Below are positions 1-10,046 of a stretch of 41,900 nt of DNA, piece by piece. The stretch's first letter is position 1. The number at the start of each line of letters is the position of its first letter. Made by a program: the position numbers and the translations under genes. The notes beneath the pieces are model-generated. The model saw only the letters and a list, made by a program, of their open reading frames with translations. It had not been told where the DNA came from and ran no database searches. Source of the stretch: Deltaproteobacteria bacterium (lineage in GTDB: Bacteria; Desulfobacterota; Desulfobaccia; Desulfobaccales; 0-14-0-80-60-11); the NCBI GenBank assembly GCA_030655955.1, contig JAUSOZ010000031.1, positions 1 through 41,900 on the forward strand, read 5' to 3'.

Positions 1-188
1 GCATAAAAATTTAGGGGCACGGCTCGTCGTGCCCCTTTTTAGTACTGCCTAAGGTAGAAAAGCTGGTCCACATACAGCCTTTTTGCGTAGGGGCGGACCT
101 ATGTGTCCGCCCTTCTTGAGGGTGCATACGCAGGTGCGCTCCTACAATGGTTGATATTTGCTATAATATTTTTAATGAGGACAAGATG

Positions 189-494
189 ATGACGAGCCAG
201 AAATTACCCCCGGTGCACCCCGGCGAAATTCTCTTAGAGGAATATCTTAAACCCCTGGAAATCAGCCAGAACAAACTGGGGCGCGATTTAAACGTCCCGG
301 CGCAAAGAATCAATGACATTGTCCGGGGCCAGAGGGCCATCACGGTGGATACCGCCTTGCGCCTGGCCAGGTATTTTCACACGAGCCCCCAGTTTTGGCT
401 CAACCTGCAAGCCCGTTATGATCTGGAGATAGCGCAGGAAACCCGCTTGGTGGAGCGGGTTATCAAGGAAGTGCGGGAACGGGAAGTGCTTTAA
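189..494 (+). CDS. higA: HigA-family (XRE/HTH) antitoxin-like protein; ATG at 186/189 more likely than the ORF-track start 147
   Basis: Protein HPGEILLEEYLKPLEISQNKLGRDLNVPAQRINDIVRGQRAITVDTALRLARYFHTSPQFWLNLQARYDLEIA is the HigA-type HTH signature. Confidence 0.85.
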   Translation: MTSQKLPPVHPGEILLEEYLKPLEISQNKLGRDLNVPAQRINDIVRGQRAITVDTALRLARYFHTSPQFWLNLQARYDLEIAQETRLVERVIKEVREREVL

Positions 495-599
495 AGAATA
501 ATAAGCTGTAGTAACGAAGTCCCTCAGTCATAGAAGCCAGCCGGGGAAGGCGGACCTGATAGTTCGTCTTTACCCGGCCTTATTATTTCAACATCTAGG

Positions 600-649
600 G
601 TTTGGGGAAGGGGGCGGGGGAAATAATTCCCCCGCCCCCTTCCCCAAAC
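600..649. repeat. Perfect 23-bp inverted repeat, 4-nt loop, between convergent genes
   Basis: GTTTGGGGAAGGGGGCGGGGGAA-ATAA-TTCCCCCGCCCCCTTCCCCAAAC read directly. Confidence 0.95.
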
Positions 650-768
650 ACCGCATCTGAATCCCCTCTTCTGGGACTCTTTATCCACCACCTACCCACC
701 CGCGGCAAAGCTGGACGCAACTCTTACTACTTTAACAGAGAATTGAATAGATCTCAGAAAGATCGTGG

Positions 769-1923
769 TTACCGCACATCCTCTTGCATTTGCCTGAGTT
801 TACCGGTGGGAAATTGCATATTATCCAATAATGGGTAAAGATCTTGATAGATAATCTCAGCAACCTTCTGGCATCCGGTATTGCTAAAATGATAAGTATC
901 GTAATAATATTCCGTTATTTTTGGCATCTCTCTTGCCAAATCAATAAGCTCTACTTGATGTTGAGCTGCAATATTTCTCACAACATCATTGTAAAGCTCT
1001 AAAATCTGCCATAAAACTTTGCCATTCCAATTATGTGTGTTTGCTCTGGCAAGGTTTATTCCGGTAGTCTGGTCAACGAGATCACCGAAGACCGTTGGTT
1101 GAGTAATTAGTACTGGTTTTATTGAATTAAGCCGGCAAATATCCATAAGTCTGTTTAACCGCTCTGCGTATGGGGCAAGGTATTTTTGTTTATGCTCAAG
1201 TATTATCGGGATAACTTTCTCTGTAGGTATATCAGATTGATTTACTTCGTTAAAATTCCACAACGTATGAATCAACCCCCTCCTTTTGGCCTTAAAGAAT
1301 CGGCAGAAGTTGATGCTATAGTTCAACACCTCACTTTTGTCGACTAAGTAATTAAACAACGGTTCAACTAAACCGGTAAATGGTTTTTTAAGCTGTTCTT
1401 TGTCATAAATACGTGAGGTCTCCAAGCCAATGTCATTGGCACCCACAAGAAATAGCACAACCTTTGGTCGTATTCTTATTATATAATCTTCCATTAAAAC
1501 TATATGCCCATAAGTTGAGTGGCCATCCAGACCGGCATTATTCAGCCATAATGACTTAAATTTGCTTTTTAATTTGACAGCTAAAATATCACACCAGGTT
1601 TTGTGGTCAGAAATTAACTCACATGCCGTCGTGCTGCCACCAACAGCAATGATAGTTAAATATTCAGCAAAGTTTTTCGGAGGGGGCTCACCCCTGAACC
1701 CCATATGGTTCCGGGTGGTATAGACAATCTTGTCCAGCTTGTCGGTTTTATCATTGGTGATCTGATATTTTCTATCTTGCGGTAACCAGATTTTATTCCC
1801 TCTAACCCGGTACTCGATGGGTTGAAAGATCCTGAGCAGGCCCTCCAATAAGATAAATGATAGTACAAGGCCAATAACTACGGCCAAAATGTGTTTTAAT
1901 AGTACCTTACTCACGATTCGCAC
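769..1923 (-). CDS. Membrane-anchored SGNH/GDSL-type hydrolase family protein
   Basis: N-terminal TM segment; IIAVGGSTTACE (block I), VLFLVGANDIG (block III-like), DTYHFSNTGCQKVAEII (Dx2H block V). Confidence 0.7.
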   Translation of the reverse strand: MRIVSKVLLKHILAVVIGLVLSFILLEGLLRIFQPIEYRVRGNKIWLPQDRKYQITNDKTDKLDKIVYTTRNHMGFRGEPPPKNFAEYLTIIAVGGSTTACELISDHKTWCDILAVKLKSKFKSLWLNNAGLDGHSTYGHIVLMEDYIIRIRPKVVLFLVGANDIGLETSRIYDKEQLKKPFTGLVEPLFNYLVDKSEVLNYSINFCRFFKAKRRGLIHTLWNFNEVNQSDIPTEKVIPIILEHKQKYLAPYAERLNRLMDICRLNSIKPVLITQPTVFGDLVDQTTGINLARANTHNWNGKVLWQILELYNDVVRNIAAQHQVELIDLAREMPKITEYYYDTYHFSNTGCQKVAEIIYQDLYPLLDNMQFPTGKLRQMQEDVR

Positions 1924-1998
1924 CGGTGCAGGGGGTTTAACTTAATGAAATAATAGGTAATCTACGAAAAAGCCCCTGCCCCTTCCCTCAAAATATCC

Positions 1999-3018
1999 TT
2001 ATCTCTCGCCAAACCGCCGCTTCGCCATTTCCGCGGCCATCACGATCGCGGCCTTGAGGGAATCCGGCGACGCCTTGCCGGTGCCTGCCAGGTTGTAGGC
2101 GGTGCCGTGGTCGACGCTGGTGCGGATGATGGGCAGCCCCAGGGTGACGTTCACCCCGTCCATGAAGTGCAGGAGTTTGAGCGGTATGAGCCCCTGGTCG
2201 TGGTACATGCAGATGATGGCCGCGAACTCCCCTTGGCTATGGCGCCAGAACAGGGTGTCGGCCGGGAAGGGGCCCTCCACGGCCAGGCCCGCAGCCTGGG
2301 CCTCCTTGACCGCCGGGATGATGATGCTCTCTTCTTCGCGGCCGAACATGCCGTCTTCGCTGGCGTGGGGGTTGAGGGCCGCCACCCCCAAAGGCACGCC
2401 GGCCAGCCCAAAGTCCCGGTCCAGGGCCCGGGCGGCGAGGTGGAAAAGCCGCACCAGGCCTTCCTGGGTGATCTTCTTGGGCACCTCGGACAGGGCGCAG
2501 TGAATGGTGACCAGGATTACCCGGAACTCCCCCCCGGCCAGCATCATGGCAAACTCGGCCGTCTTGGTCTTCTCCGCCAAAAGCTCGGTGTGCCCCGGAT
2601 AATCGTAGCCCGATAGCTTCATGGAGATCTTGCTGATGGGCGCGGTGACCAGGCCCGCCACCCGGTGCGCCAGGGCCAGATCAATGGCGGTGAGGATGTA
2701 GCCCACCATGGCCGCACCGGATGCCGGGGTGGGGCGGCCGTACTTAAGGTCGGCGGGCGCCAGTTGGGAGCCGGGCATGAGGTCTATGGTGCCCAACTGA
2801 TAGCGCCCCGCCGCCGGGCGGTCGGCCAGATGGATTTTTAGGGCCGGGTCCAGGGCCAGGCGGGCCCGTTCCAGGGCGCTTAGATCGCCCAGAACCAGCG
2901 GCCGGCACACCTGGTAAATCCGGGCGTCAACCAGGGCCTTGACGATGATCTCGGGCCCCACCCCCACCGGGTCGCCCATGGTCAGGGCCAGAATGGGTTT
3001 AACGGTCGATCCGGTCAT
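1999..3018 (-). CDS. pdxA: 4-hydroxythreonine-4-phosphate dehydrogenase; likely start at 3018 (MTGSTVKPILALTMGDPVGVGPEI)
   Basis: ALTMGDPVGVGPEI, NPHASEDGMFGREE, MYHDQGLIPLKLLHFMDGVNVTLGLPIIRTSVDHGTAY motifs. Confidence 0.93.
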   Translation of the reverse strand: MTGSTVKPILALTMGDPVGVGPEIIVKALVDARIYQVCRPLVLGDLSALERARLALDPALKIHLADRPAAGRYQLGTIDLMPGSQLAPADLKYGRPTPASGAAMVGYILTAIDLALAHRVAGLVTAPISKISMKLSGYDYPGHTELLAEKTKTAEFAMMLAGGEFRVILVTIHCALSEVPKKITQEGLVRLFHLAARALDRDFGLAGVPLGVAALNPHASEDGMFGREEESIIIPAVKEAQAAGLAVEGPFPADTLFWRHSQGEFAAIICMYHDQGLIPLKLLHFMDGVNVTLGLPIIRTSVDHGTAYNLAGTGKASPDSLKAAIVMAAEMAKRRFGER

Positions 3019-3022
3019 AAGG

Positions 3023-3898
3023 CTAGTGCTCCCCTTCCGTTTTGATCCGCTGCACCTCGACGTGAACCTCACCCGCTTGGAGGGTGACCTTGAGGTAGTG
3101 ATAAAAAAAATGTTTGGGATCGGTCCCATAGAGGGGCGCCCCGGCCCCGGCGGCGATGGTATAGGGGACGCCGTCCCATTCGCCGGAAAAGTAGCTGTGG
3201 ATATGACCGGCAAAGATATGGGTCACGTGATATTGACGTAAGAGGGCGGCCAGTCGGCGGCCGGTGGCCTCCGGCAGGCAGTGGTGCTTGTCACCCCCCC
3301 GGGGGTCAAAAAGGGGAGTATGGAGAAACACCAGGCGGGTTTTATAAGACTGGGATTGCTTTAATTCCTTCTCCAGCCAGCGCCACTGGACCTCGCCGAC
3401 CCCGTTAGGCTCCACATCATTGACGACGATAAAATAGTGGTCCTTAAGCTGAAAGGCGTAGTAATCCGGGCCGAAAATCTCCCGGTAAAGGGTCAGGTCC
3501 TGATTCTTTCCCAGGTCGTGATTGCCCGCCGCCGTCAGAAACGGTATCCGGCTGTAAGGCCGGATTTGTTTGAAGAACTCGTCGAATTGCTCCAAGGTGC
3601 CCCGCTCCACCATATCCCCGACATCAATGGCGAAGGTCAGGCCGGGATCGCGGTCCAGTTGCTGGAGCACCCGGCCAAAGACCTCCGGGTTGCTGCGGTT
3701 GTCTCCCAGGACCGCGAAGGTCAGCTTACCCCCGGCGGGAGCCTGGAGGCGCTCCACCTGGCGGGGATTCCAATCCTTCGCCGGCAAGGCGGCGGAGTCG
3801 GCGGCCAGACCCGCTCCGGTCCAGGCCAGGAGCAACAGGATGATGAGACCGAGTTTGCATGTGTGAAGTCTGTTTAACCGGTTTTTAACCATCAGCAT
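3023..3898 (-). CDS. Calcineurin-like metallophosphoesterase, exported (signal peptide)
   Basis: AVLGDNRSN, DVGDMVERG, TAAGNHD, IFAGHIHSYFSGE metal-binding motifs; hydrophobic N-terminus. Confidence 0.85.
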   Translation of the reverse strand: MLMVKNRLNRLHTCKLGLIILLLLAWTGAGLAADSAALPAKDWNPRQVERLQAPAGGKLTFAVLGDNRSNPEVFGRVLQQLDRDPGLTFAIDVGDMVERGTLEQFDEFFKQIRPYSRIPFLTAAGNHDLGKNQDLTLYREIFGPDYYAFQLKDHYFIVVNDVEPNGVGEVQWRWLEKELKQSQSYKTRLVFLHTPLFDPRGGDKHHCLPEATGRRLAALLRQYHVTHIFAGHIHSYFSGEWDGVPYTIAAGAGAPLYGTDPKHFFYHYLKVTLQAGEVHVEVQRIKTEGEH

Positions 3899-4030
3899 CA
3901 GTTCTCTCCTAGCGCCCGGCGACCCACAAAGCCATGGGCTTGTGCGTTACACCCCACTTTTTCCATGCAATCAGGCTGGCAGGTGTGGCACAATAGCTCT
4001 TATCTGAAACTATGACGGGAGATAAGGTCC

Positions 4031-4867
4031 ATGTCAATGACAGAACCGGGGAAAGAGCGGTTGGCGGCAATAAAGCTGGGTTTCATCGGCGTCGGCAGCA
4101 TGGGCGGGGCCATCATAAAGCGGTTGCTGGCGGGGGGCGAGGTTCCCCGGGAAAACCTGATCTACTATGACCCGGATCCGGCCCGGCAGGCCCAGATGGA
4201 TGAGTTGGGGGTTGCGGCCGCCCTGGACAACCCCGAGGTGATGCACGCGCCCGTGGTGGTGCTGGGGGTCAAGCCTCAGGTGCTGCCCGCGGTCCTGGCC
4301 AGTGTCAAGGAATTCGCCCGGCCCTGGCATCTCATCATTTCCATCGCCGCCGGAGTTCCCCTGGCGGTGCTGGAAGGGGCCTTGCCCGACTCCCGGGTGA
4401 TCCGGGTCATGCCCAACACCCCCACCCTGGTGGGGGCCGGGATGGCAGCCCTGGCCCCGGGCCGCGGCGTCACCCCGGAAGACCTGGCCCTGGCCCTGGA
4501 CCTGTTTGGCGCCGTGGGGCAGGCCGTGGTGGTGGAGGAACGGCTCATGGACGCGGTTACCGGCCTGAGCGGCAGCGGCCCGGCCTTTGTGGCTGTGTTC
4601 ATCGAGGCCCTGGCCGACGGCGGGGTGAAAATGGGGCTGCCCCGTCCCCTGGCCCTCACCCTGGCCACCCAGACGGTCCTGGGCACCGCCCGCCTCTGCT
4701 ATGAAGAACAGATGCACCCGGCGGTCCTGAAGGACCTGGTGACCTCCCCGGGAGGCACCACCATCGCCGGTCTCCATGCCCTGGAGTCCAGAGGCTTTCG
4801 GGGCGCAGTCATGGACGCGGTGACCGCGGCGGCGGGGCGCTCAAAGGAATTGGGGAAGAAGAGTTGA
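4031..4867 (+). CDS. proC: Pyrroline-5-carboxylate reductase
   Basis: LGFIGVGSMGGAII Rossmann start; VIRVMPNTPTLVGAGM; GLSGSGPAFV; DLVTSPGGTTIAGLHALE. Confidence 0.95.
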   Translation: MSMTEPGKERLAAIKLGFIGVGSMGGAIIKRLLAGGEVPRENLIYYDPDPARQAQMDELGVAAALDNPEVMHAPVVVLGVKPQVLPAVLASVKEFARPWHLIISIAAGVPLAVLEGALPDSRVIRVMPNTPTLVGAGMAALAPGRGVTPEDLALALDLFGAVGQAVVVEERLMDAVTGLSGSGPAFVAVFIEALADGGVKMGLPRPLALTLATQTVLGTARLCYEEQMHPAVLKDLVTSPGGTTIAGLHALESRGFRGAVMDAVTAAAGRSKELGKKS

Positions 4868-5036
4868 GGGGAGGCTGGGAGTACTTGGGAGAGGGGGCGA
4901 GGGACAAAAGCCCCTCCCCCAAACCCTTACCTAACCTTTACCCACAAGAATATCTGCGTGCAGGGTTGCAATTTTTCTCCCTCTCCCCCCCCGCAGGGGA
5001 GAGGGAATTTTATCATGCCTACAGTCATGGGAGGGC

Positions 5037-5096
5037 CGTGTAGGGCCGGACCTGCGTGTCCGCCCAGGGCGCATACATAGGTGCGTCCCTACATCC
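5037..5096. repeat. Intergenic palindromic repeat of the GTAGGG(C)CGGACCTGCGTGTCCGCCC ... GGTGCGTCCCTAC family
   Basis: Related copies at 85-145, 6077-6135, 32899-32957 and 38958-39018. Confidence 0.85.
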
Positions 5097-5943
5097 ACGT
5101 CCTGATCAGCCGCAGGTGGATATCCACCGCCGGGGCGCTGTGGGTCAGGGCGCCCATGGAGATGAAGTTGACCCCGGTGGCCGCCACCTGCGGCAGACGT
5201 TCTTTGGTCATGCCGCCGGAGGCTTCCAACCAGGCCCGGCCCCCGGTGAGTTCCACCGCCTGGCGCAGGGTGCCGTCGTCCATGTTGTCCAGCAGGATGC
5301 GGTCGGCGCCGGCGTTCAGGGCTTCTTCCAGCCCCTCTAAGTCCGCCACTTCCACTTCGATATTGAGCTGGGGGTGGGCCCTGGCTTTGGCCTGGCGCAC
5401 CGCCTCGCCGATTGAGCCCACCGCAGTCAGGTGGTTGTTCTTGATCAGCACCGCGTCATAAAGCCCCAGGCGGTGATTGCGGCCGCCGCCCAGGCGCACG
5501 GCGTATTTCTCCAGGGCGCGCCAGCCCGGGGTGGTTTTGCGGGTGTCCACCAAAACCGCGTTGGAGCCGGCCACCTGGGCTGCCATGGCGCGGGTGAAGG
5601 TGGCGATCCCCGAGAGGCGCTGGAGAAAATTGAGGGCCACCCGTTCGCCGGTGAGGATCGAGGCCACGGGGCCGGTGAGGCGGGCCAGGACCGTGCCTGG
5701 CGCTACTTCCTGGCCGTCGTCCACTGCCGCCGCGAAGACTAGTTTGGCATCCAGCTTATGAAAAACCCGGGCCGCCACGGGCAGGCCCGCCACCACCAGG
5801 GTGGCCTTGGCCCGGATATGGGCCTCCCCCTGCAACTCCGGGTCCACCACGGCCTTGGTAGTAACATCCCCCGAGCCGATATCCTCTTCCAGGGCCAGGT
5901 CGATGAGGCGGTCAAGATGGGGCGAATTGAGCAGCTTATCCAT
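5089..5943 (-). CDS. nadC: Nicotinate-nucleotide pyrophosphorylase (carboxylating)
   Basis: EEDIGSGDVTT, LNFLQRLSGIAT, DTRKTTPGWRALEKYAVRLGGGRNHRLGLYDAVLIKNNH. Confidence 0.95.
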   Translation of the reverse strand: MDKLLNSPHLDRLIDLALEEDIGSGDVTTKAVVDPELQGEAHIRAKATLVVAGLPVAARVFHKLDAKLVFAAAVDDGQEVAPGTVLARLTGPVASILTGERVALNFLQRLSGIATFTRAMAAQVAGSNAVLVDTRKTTPGWRALEKYAVRLGGGRNHRLGLYDAVLIKNNHLTAVGSIGEAVRQAKARAHPQLNIEVEVADLEGLEEALNAGADRILLDNMDDGTLRQAVELTGGRAWLEASGGMTKERLPQVAATGVNFISMGALTHSAPAVDIHLRLIRTWM

Positions 5944-6076
5944 GAAAAAATCCCGGTGGGGCGGGCCTCAGTGCCCGCCGGCTTAACCAGCAAGGAGTGT
6001 GGCAATTATGGGCAGGCACGGAGGCCTGCCCCACCGATGCTTCTCATACCATTTGGCGGTCAAAGAACAATTTTCG

Positions 6077-6135
6077 TAGGGGGGGACCTGTGTGGCCCCC
6101 CGAGAGGGCGCACACACAGGTGCGCCCCTACATTC
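6077..6135. repeat. Intergenic palindromic repeat (GTAGGGGGGGACCTGTGTGGCCCCCC ... GGGCGCACACACAGGTGCGCCCCTAC)
   Basis: Same family as 5037-5096. Confidence 0.8.
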
Positions 6136-6185
6136 CCACTCGTTCCCAAGTTGCACTTGGGAACGTGGCGACAAAACGTCCAAGC

Positions 6186-6977
6186 CTAATCATAATCTTC
6201 ATAGAACGAAATAACGCACGGCCAGTCAGGGTTCCCGGACGAACCGGCCTCACCCGGGCCGCCGGTGTCGAAGCAGTCGCAGGTGCATTCCTCTTGGTCC
6301 TTATCCCAGAAATTGCAGCGCTCCCGGACGCAATGGCCCATACCGGGGAGGGGGCAGATGATGGTGGTATCAGGGATCATTTGTCTCCCCTTTGATTCAG
6401 TGGCAAAATCGGATTTGCCGATATGATGGCTACCACTTGCAAGATTGATAGCACTCATGGAAAAGAAAAATAAATACATTATAGCCATAAGAATAGGTAC
6501 CATTCTTGCTCTACTGGCCCACCATTTTTTATGATGCTTTACTGACCAGTTTACATAAAACTGATTTTTATTATCCAGAGGGTCTATAAGATATTTTCCA
6601 TTTTTTATATTTGCCCAATCGGTGAATAGAGTTGGTCCATTTAATATTTGCGTCTCCATTCGCTGAAGATGCCATTCGAATAAAGAGACACGCGCAACAA
6701 ATCTTCCCCAAGCTAGTGCCATTTGTAATGATAACATTCCCCCGACTACAGAGACGAGCATTACACTAATACCAACAATAGTGGAATAATGTTGATTTAA
6801 TGAAGAAAATAGAAGAGCTGCGGCAGCTATCAAGAATGAATGGGCCATAATGTAACCAGCCAACAGTGCATGCTGAGCTCCAACCGCGTCACCCCACAAT
6901 GAAGTAATTGTGGAGTATAAATCAAGGTTGTTTATAGGTGGCCCAGTTGAGTCCTGCTTATTATTAATCTGATTCAT
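6186..6977 (-). CDS. Hypothetical membrane protein with Cys-rich C-terminal tail
   Basis: About three hydrophobic segments, then CPLPGMGHCVRERCNFWDKDQEECTCDCFDTGG tail; AT-rich relative to neighbours. Confidence 0.65.
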   Translation of the reverse strand: MNQINNKQDSTGPPINNLDLYSTITSLWGDAVGAQHALLAGYIMAHSFLIAAAALLFSSLNQHYSTIVGISVMLVSVVGGMLSLQMALAWGRFVARVSLFEWHLQRMETQILNGPTLFTDWANIKNGKYLIDPLDNKNQFYVNWSVKHHKKWWASRARMVPILMAIMYLFFFSMSAINLASGSHHIGKSDFATESKGRQMIPDTTIICPLPGMGHCVRERCNFWDKDQEECTCDCFDTGGPGEAGSSGNPDWPCVISFYEDYD

Positions 6978-7058
6978 AATTGATTACATCGGAGGAATAA
7001 TGTGAAGTTATGTTTGTGCCAATATTCCTGGCCCTCCCCCACAGTCCCCATGCCACCC

Positions 7059-9731
7059 TCACCCCATCAGTTCCTTAATCCGTTCCCGGTGGGTTTTGAG
7101 TTTGTTCAGTTTATCGGTCTGGGCCTGGAGTTTGGCCTGTTCTTTGGCGACCACTTCGGGCGGGGCCTTGGCCAGGAAGTCTTCGTTGCTCATCTTGCGT
7201 TGGGCCTGGCTGACTTCTTTGCCCAGTTTCTCCAGTTCCCGGTCCAGGCGCTTGGCCTCTTCCGTGAAGTCGATGATCCCCGCCAGGGGCATGAAGATGT
7301 CCACCTTGTCGACCACGGCCTTGGCTGCGGCCGCGGGCGGGCCGGTGGTCGCGTTAAAGTGGAGATCCCGGACCCGGCCCAGGATCTGGATGGATTGCCG
7401 GTGGCGGTTCAGGGTTTGAATGGGTGCATTCTCCAGGCAGTGGAGAAAGACCTCCACCTGGGTGCCCGGGGGCACGTTCATCTCGCCCCGGATATTGCGG
7501 ATGGCGTTGATGGTGGCCATGACCAGGTTCATCTCGGCTTCGGCCTCGGGGTGGTCGAATTGAGGCTCCGGTTGGGGATAGGGCGCCACCATGATGCTGC
7601 CCTGGGCCCCGGGCAGCTGCTGCCAGATCTCCTCGGTCATAAAGGGCGTGAAGGGGTGCAGGAGGCGGAGAACGGCGCTGAGCACCTTGAGGAGGACTGA
7701 CTGGCACTGGCGCCGGGTGGCCGCGGCCTCTTTGTCATAGAGCTGAGGCTTGATGAACTCCAGATACCAGTCGCAGAACTCGTGCCAGACGAACTGGTAC
7801 AGTGTGTTGGCCGCCTGATCGAAGGCGTAGGTGTCCAGGCTCTTGCGGGTCTCCCGGATGACCTGTTGGAGGCGGCTCATGATCCAGGCCTCCACCGTGG
7901 TCAGTTTTTCGTCAGGGTCGAGGTCAGCCCCACCAGCCGGCGGCTCGGGGTCAAAGCCCTCCAGGTTCATGAAGGTGAAGCGGCAGGCGTTCCAGACCTT
8001 GTTGGCGAAATTGCGGTAGCCGGCGATGCGCTCCTCGGAAAGGCGCACGTCCCGGCCCATGGCGGCGAAGGCGGCCAGGGAAAAACGGAAGGCGTCGGTG
8101 CCGTATTTATCCATGAGTTCCAGGGGATCGATGACGTTGCCCTTGGACTTGCTCATTTTCTGGCCTTCCGGGTCTCGTACGAGGGCGTGGATATAGACCT
8201 CCCGGAACGGGACTTCCCCCATGAAGTGAATCCCCATCATCATCATCCGGGCCACCCAGAAAAACAGGATGTCGAAGGCGGTGATCAGGACCGACGTGGG
8301 GTAAAAGAGCTTGAGTTCCGGGGTCTCGGTGGGCCAGCCCAGGGTGGAGAAGGGCCACAGGGCCGAAGAGAACCAGGTGTCCAGGACGTCGGTTTCCTGG
8401 ACAAGGTCGACGCCGCCGCAGTCGGGGCAGGCAGCCGGGTCTTCCCGGCTGACGATTGCCCGGCCGCACTTGGCGCAGGTCCAGGCCGGGATGCGGTGGC
8501 CCCACCATATCTGCCGGGATATGCACCAGTCCCTGATATTGCTCATCCAGTCGTAATAGCTCTTGTCCCAGTTGGCGGGGATCAGCCGGGTGCGGCCGTC
8601 TTCCACCGCGGCCACGGCCTCCGCCGCCAGGGTCTTGACGGCCACGAACCACTGCTTGGAGATCAGGGGTTCCACCACGGTCTTGCAGCGGTAGCAGTGC
8701 CCCACCGGCACGGTGTACGGCTCCATTTTGACCAGAAGGCCGTCGGCTTTGAGATCCTTGAGGATCTGCGCCCGGCAGGCGAACCGGTCCATACCCTGGT
8801 ATTTCCCGGCCGCGGCGGTCATGAGGCCGGCTTCGTCGATGACCTTGATCGCGGGCAGATCGTGGCGCCGGGCCACCTCAAAGTCGTTGAGATCGTGGGC
8901 CGGGGTGATCTTCAGGGCGCCGGTGCCGAATTCCAGGGCCACGTAGGCATCGGTGATGACCGGAATGGGGCGCCCCAACACCGGCAGACTCAGGGTGGCG
9001 CCGTGGTATTTCTTATAGCGCTTGTCTGTGGGGTTCACGGCCACCGCGGTGTCACCCAACAGCGTCTCGGGGCGGGTGGTGGCCACGGTGACACTGCCTT
9101 CGCCCTCGGCCAGGGGGTACTTGATGTGGTAGAGGTGGCCGTCGGTGGGTTCGTGCTCCACCTCCAGGTCGGCCAGGGCCGTCTGGCAGCGGGGACACCA
9201 GTTGATGATGTAGTCCCCCTTGTAGATCAGGCCCTCTTCATAGAGACGCACGAAGACCTCTCGCACCGCCCGGGACAGGCCTTCGTCCAGGGTAAAGCGC
9301 TCCCGGCTCCAATCGCAGGAACAGCCCAGGCGTTTCAGCTGGGTGATGATGTGCCCGCCGGAGCTGGCCTTCCACTCCCAGACCCGCTTAATAAAGGCCT
9401 CCCGGCCCAGGGCGTGGCGGTCTTTGCCCTCGGCGGCCAGTTGGCGCTCCACCACGTTCTGGGTGGCGATGCCGGCGTGGTCGGTGCCCGGCATCCACAG
9501 GGCGTCGAAGCCGTCCATGCGCTTGAACCGGACCAGGATGTCTTGTAGCGTGTTGTTGAGGGCGTGGCCCATGTGCAGGACGCCGGTGACGTTGGGGGGC
9601 GGGATGACTATGCAGTAACCGGGTTTGGCGCCATCGGCCTTGGCATGGAAAAATCCCTGCCCTTCCCAATATTCATACCACTTGGCCTCGATCCGCTGGG
9701 GATCGTAAACTTTGTCCAAAATTTCCGTCAT
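7059..9731 (-). CDS. valS: Valyl-tRNA synthetase; likely start at 9731 (MTEILDKVYDPQRIEAKWYEYWEGQGFF)
   Basis: PPPNVTGVLHMGHALNNTLQD (HIGH region), GQKMSKSKGNVIDPLELM (KMSKS), C-terminal coiled coil. Confidence 0.97.
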   Translation of the reverse strand: MTEILDKVYDPQRIEAKWYEYWEGQGFFHAKADGAKPGYCIVIPPPNVTGVLHMGHALNNTLQDILVRFKRMDGFDALWMPGTDHAGIATQNVVERQLAAEGKDRHALGREAFIKRVWEWKASSGGHIITQLKRLGCSCDWSRERFTLDEGLSRAVREVFVRLYEEGLIYKGDYIINWCPRCQTALADLEVEHEPTDGHLYHIKYPLAEGEGSVTVATTRPETLLGDTAVAVNPTDKRYKKYHGATLSLPVLGRPIPVITDAYVALEFGTGALKITPAHDLNDFEVARRHDLPAIKVIDEAGLMTAAAGKYQGMDRFACRAQILKDLKADGLLVKMEPYTVPVGHCYRCKTVVEPLISKQWFVAVKTLAAEAVAAVEDGRTRLIPANWDKSYYDWMSNIRDWCISRQIWWGHRIPAWTCAKCGRAIVSREDPAACPDCGGVDLVQETDVLDTWFSSALWPFSTLGWPTETPELKLFYPTSVLITAFDILFFWVARMMMMGIHFMGEVPFREVYIHALVRDPEGQKMSKSKGNVIDPLELMDKYGTDAFRFSLAAFAAMGRDVRLSEERIAGYRNFANKVWNACRFTFMNLEGFDPEPPAGGADLDPDEKLTTVEAWIMSRLQQVIRETRKSLDTYAFDQAANTLYQFVWHEFCDWYLEFIKPQLYDKEAAATRRQCQSVLLKVLSAVLRLLHPFTPFMTEEIWQQLPGAQGSIMVAPYPQPEPQFDHPEAEAEMNLVMATINAIRNIRGEMNVPPGTQVEVFLHCLENAPIQTLNRHRQSIQILGRVRDLHFNATTGPPAAAAKAVVDKVDIFMPLAGIIDFTEEAKRLDRELEKLGKEVSQAQRKMSNEDFLAKAPPEVVAKEQAKLQAQTDKLNKLKTHRERIKELMG

Positions 9732-10030
9732 ATCGGTCCTTGTGGTGAATCGGCTGAGGAGACCAGCAGCCCGGCACCCATGCCCCTGCCTCAACCCCGG
9801 AAACCTGTGGAGAGATGAGTCCCGGGATGATATCCCCGAAGCCATCCGCATACTTGGCAGGATTATGGAAGGGTGGTGGTGAATCGAGGTCTAAGGGTCT
9901 GGGGCTCTCCCTAACCAATATTGAGACTAACTATTGAATATCATTGCTAAGTAACATGTAGGGGGGGAGATGTCAAGGGAATTGGGGCCCAGACTTGGGA
10001 AAGGCTTGACAGTTCACCGGCATATCTGTT

Positions 10031-10046
10031 ATGACCAACTGGTCAT
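10031..10046. promoter_or_regulatory. Candidate TetR operator overlapping the probable tetR start codon
   Basis: ATGACC-AACT-GGTCAT, 6-bp perfect arms; ATG at 10045 lies inside the right arm. Confidence 0.65.

Noticed and set aside
7782-9548. 588-aa plus-strand ORF antisense to valS
   Set aside because: Shadow ORF of a GC-rich gene; low-complexity G/H/R/P-rich translation with no motif, while the valS frame is unmistakable
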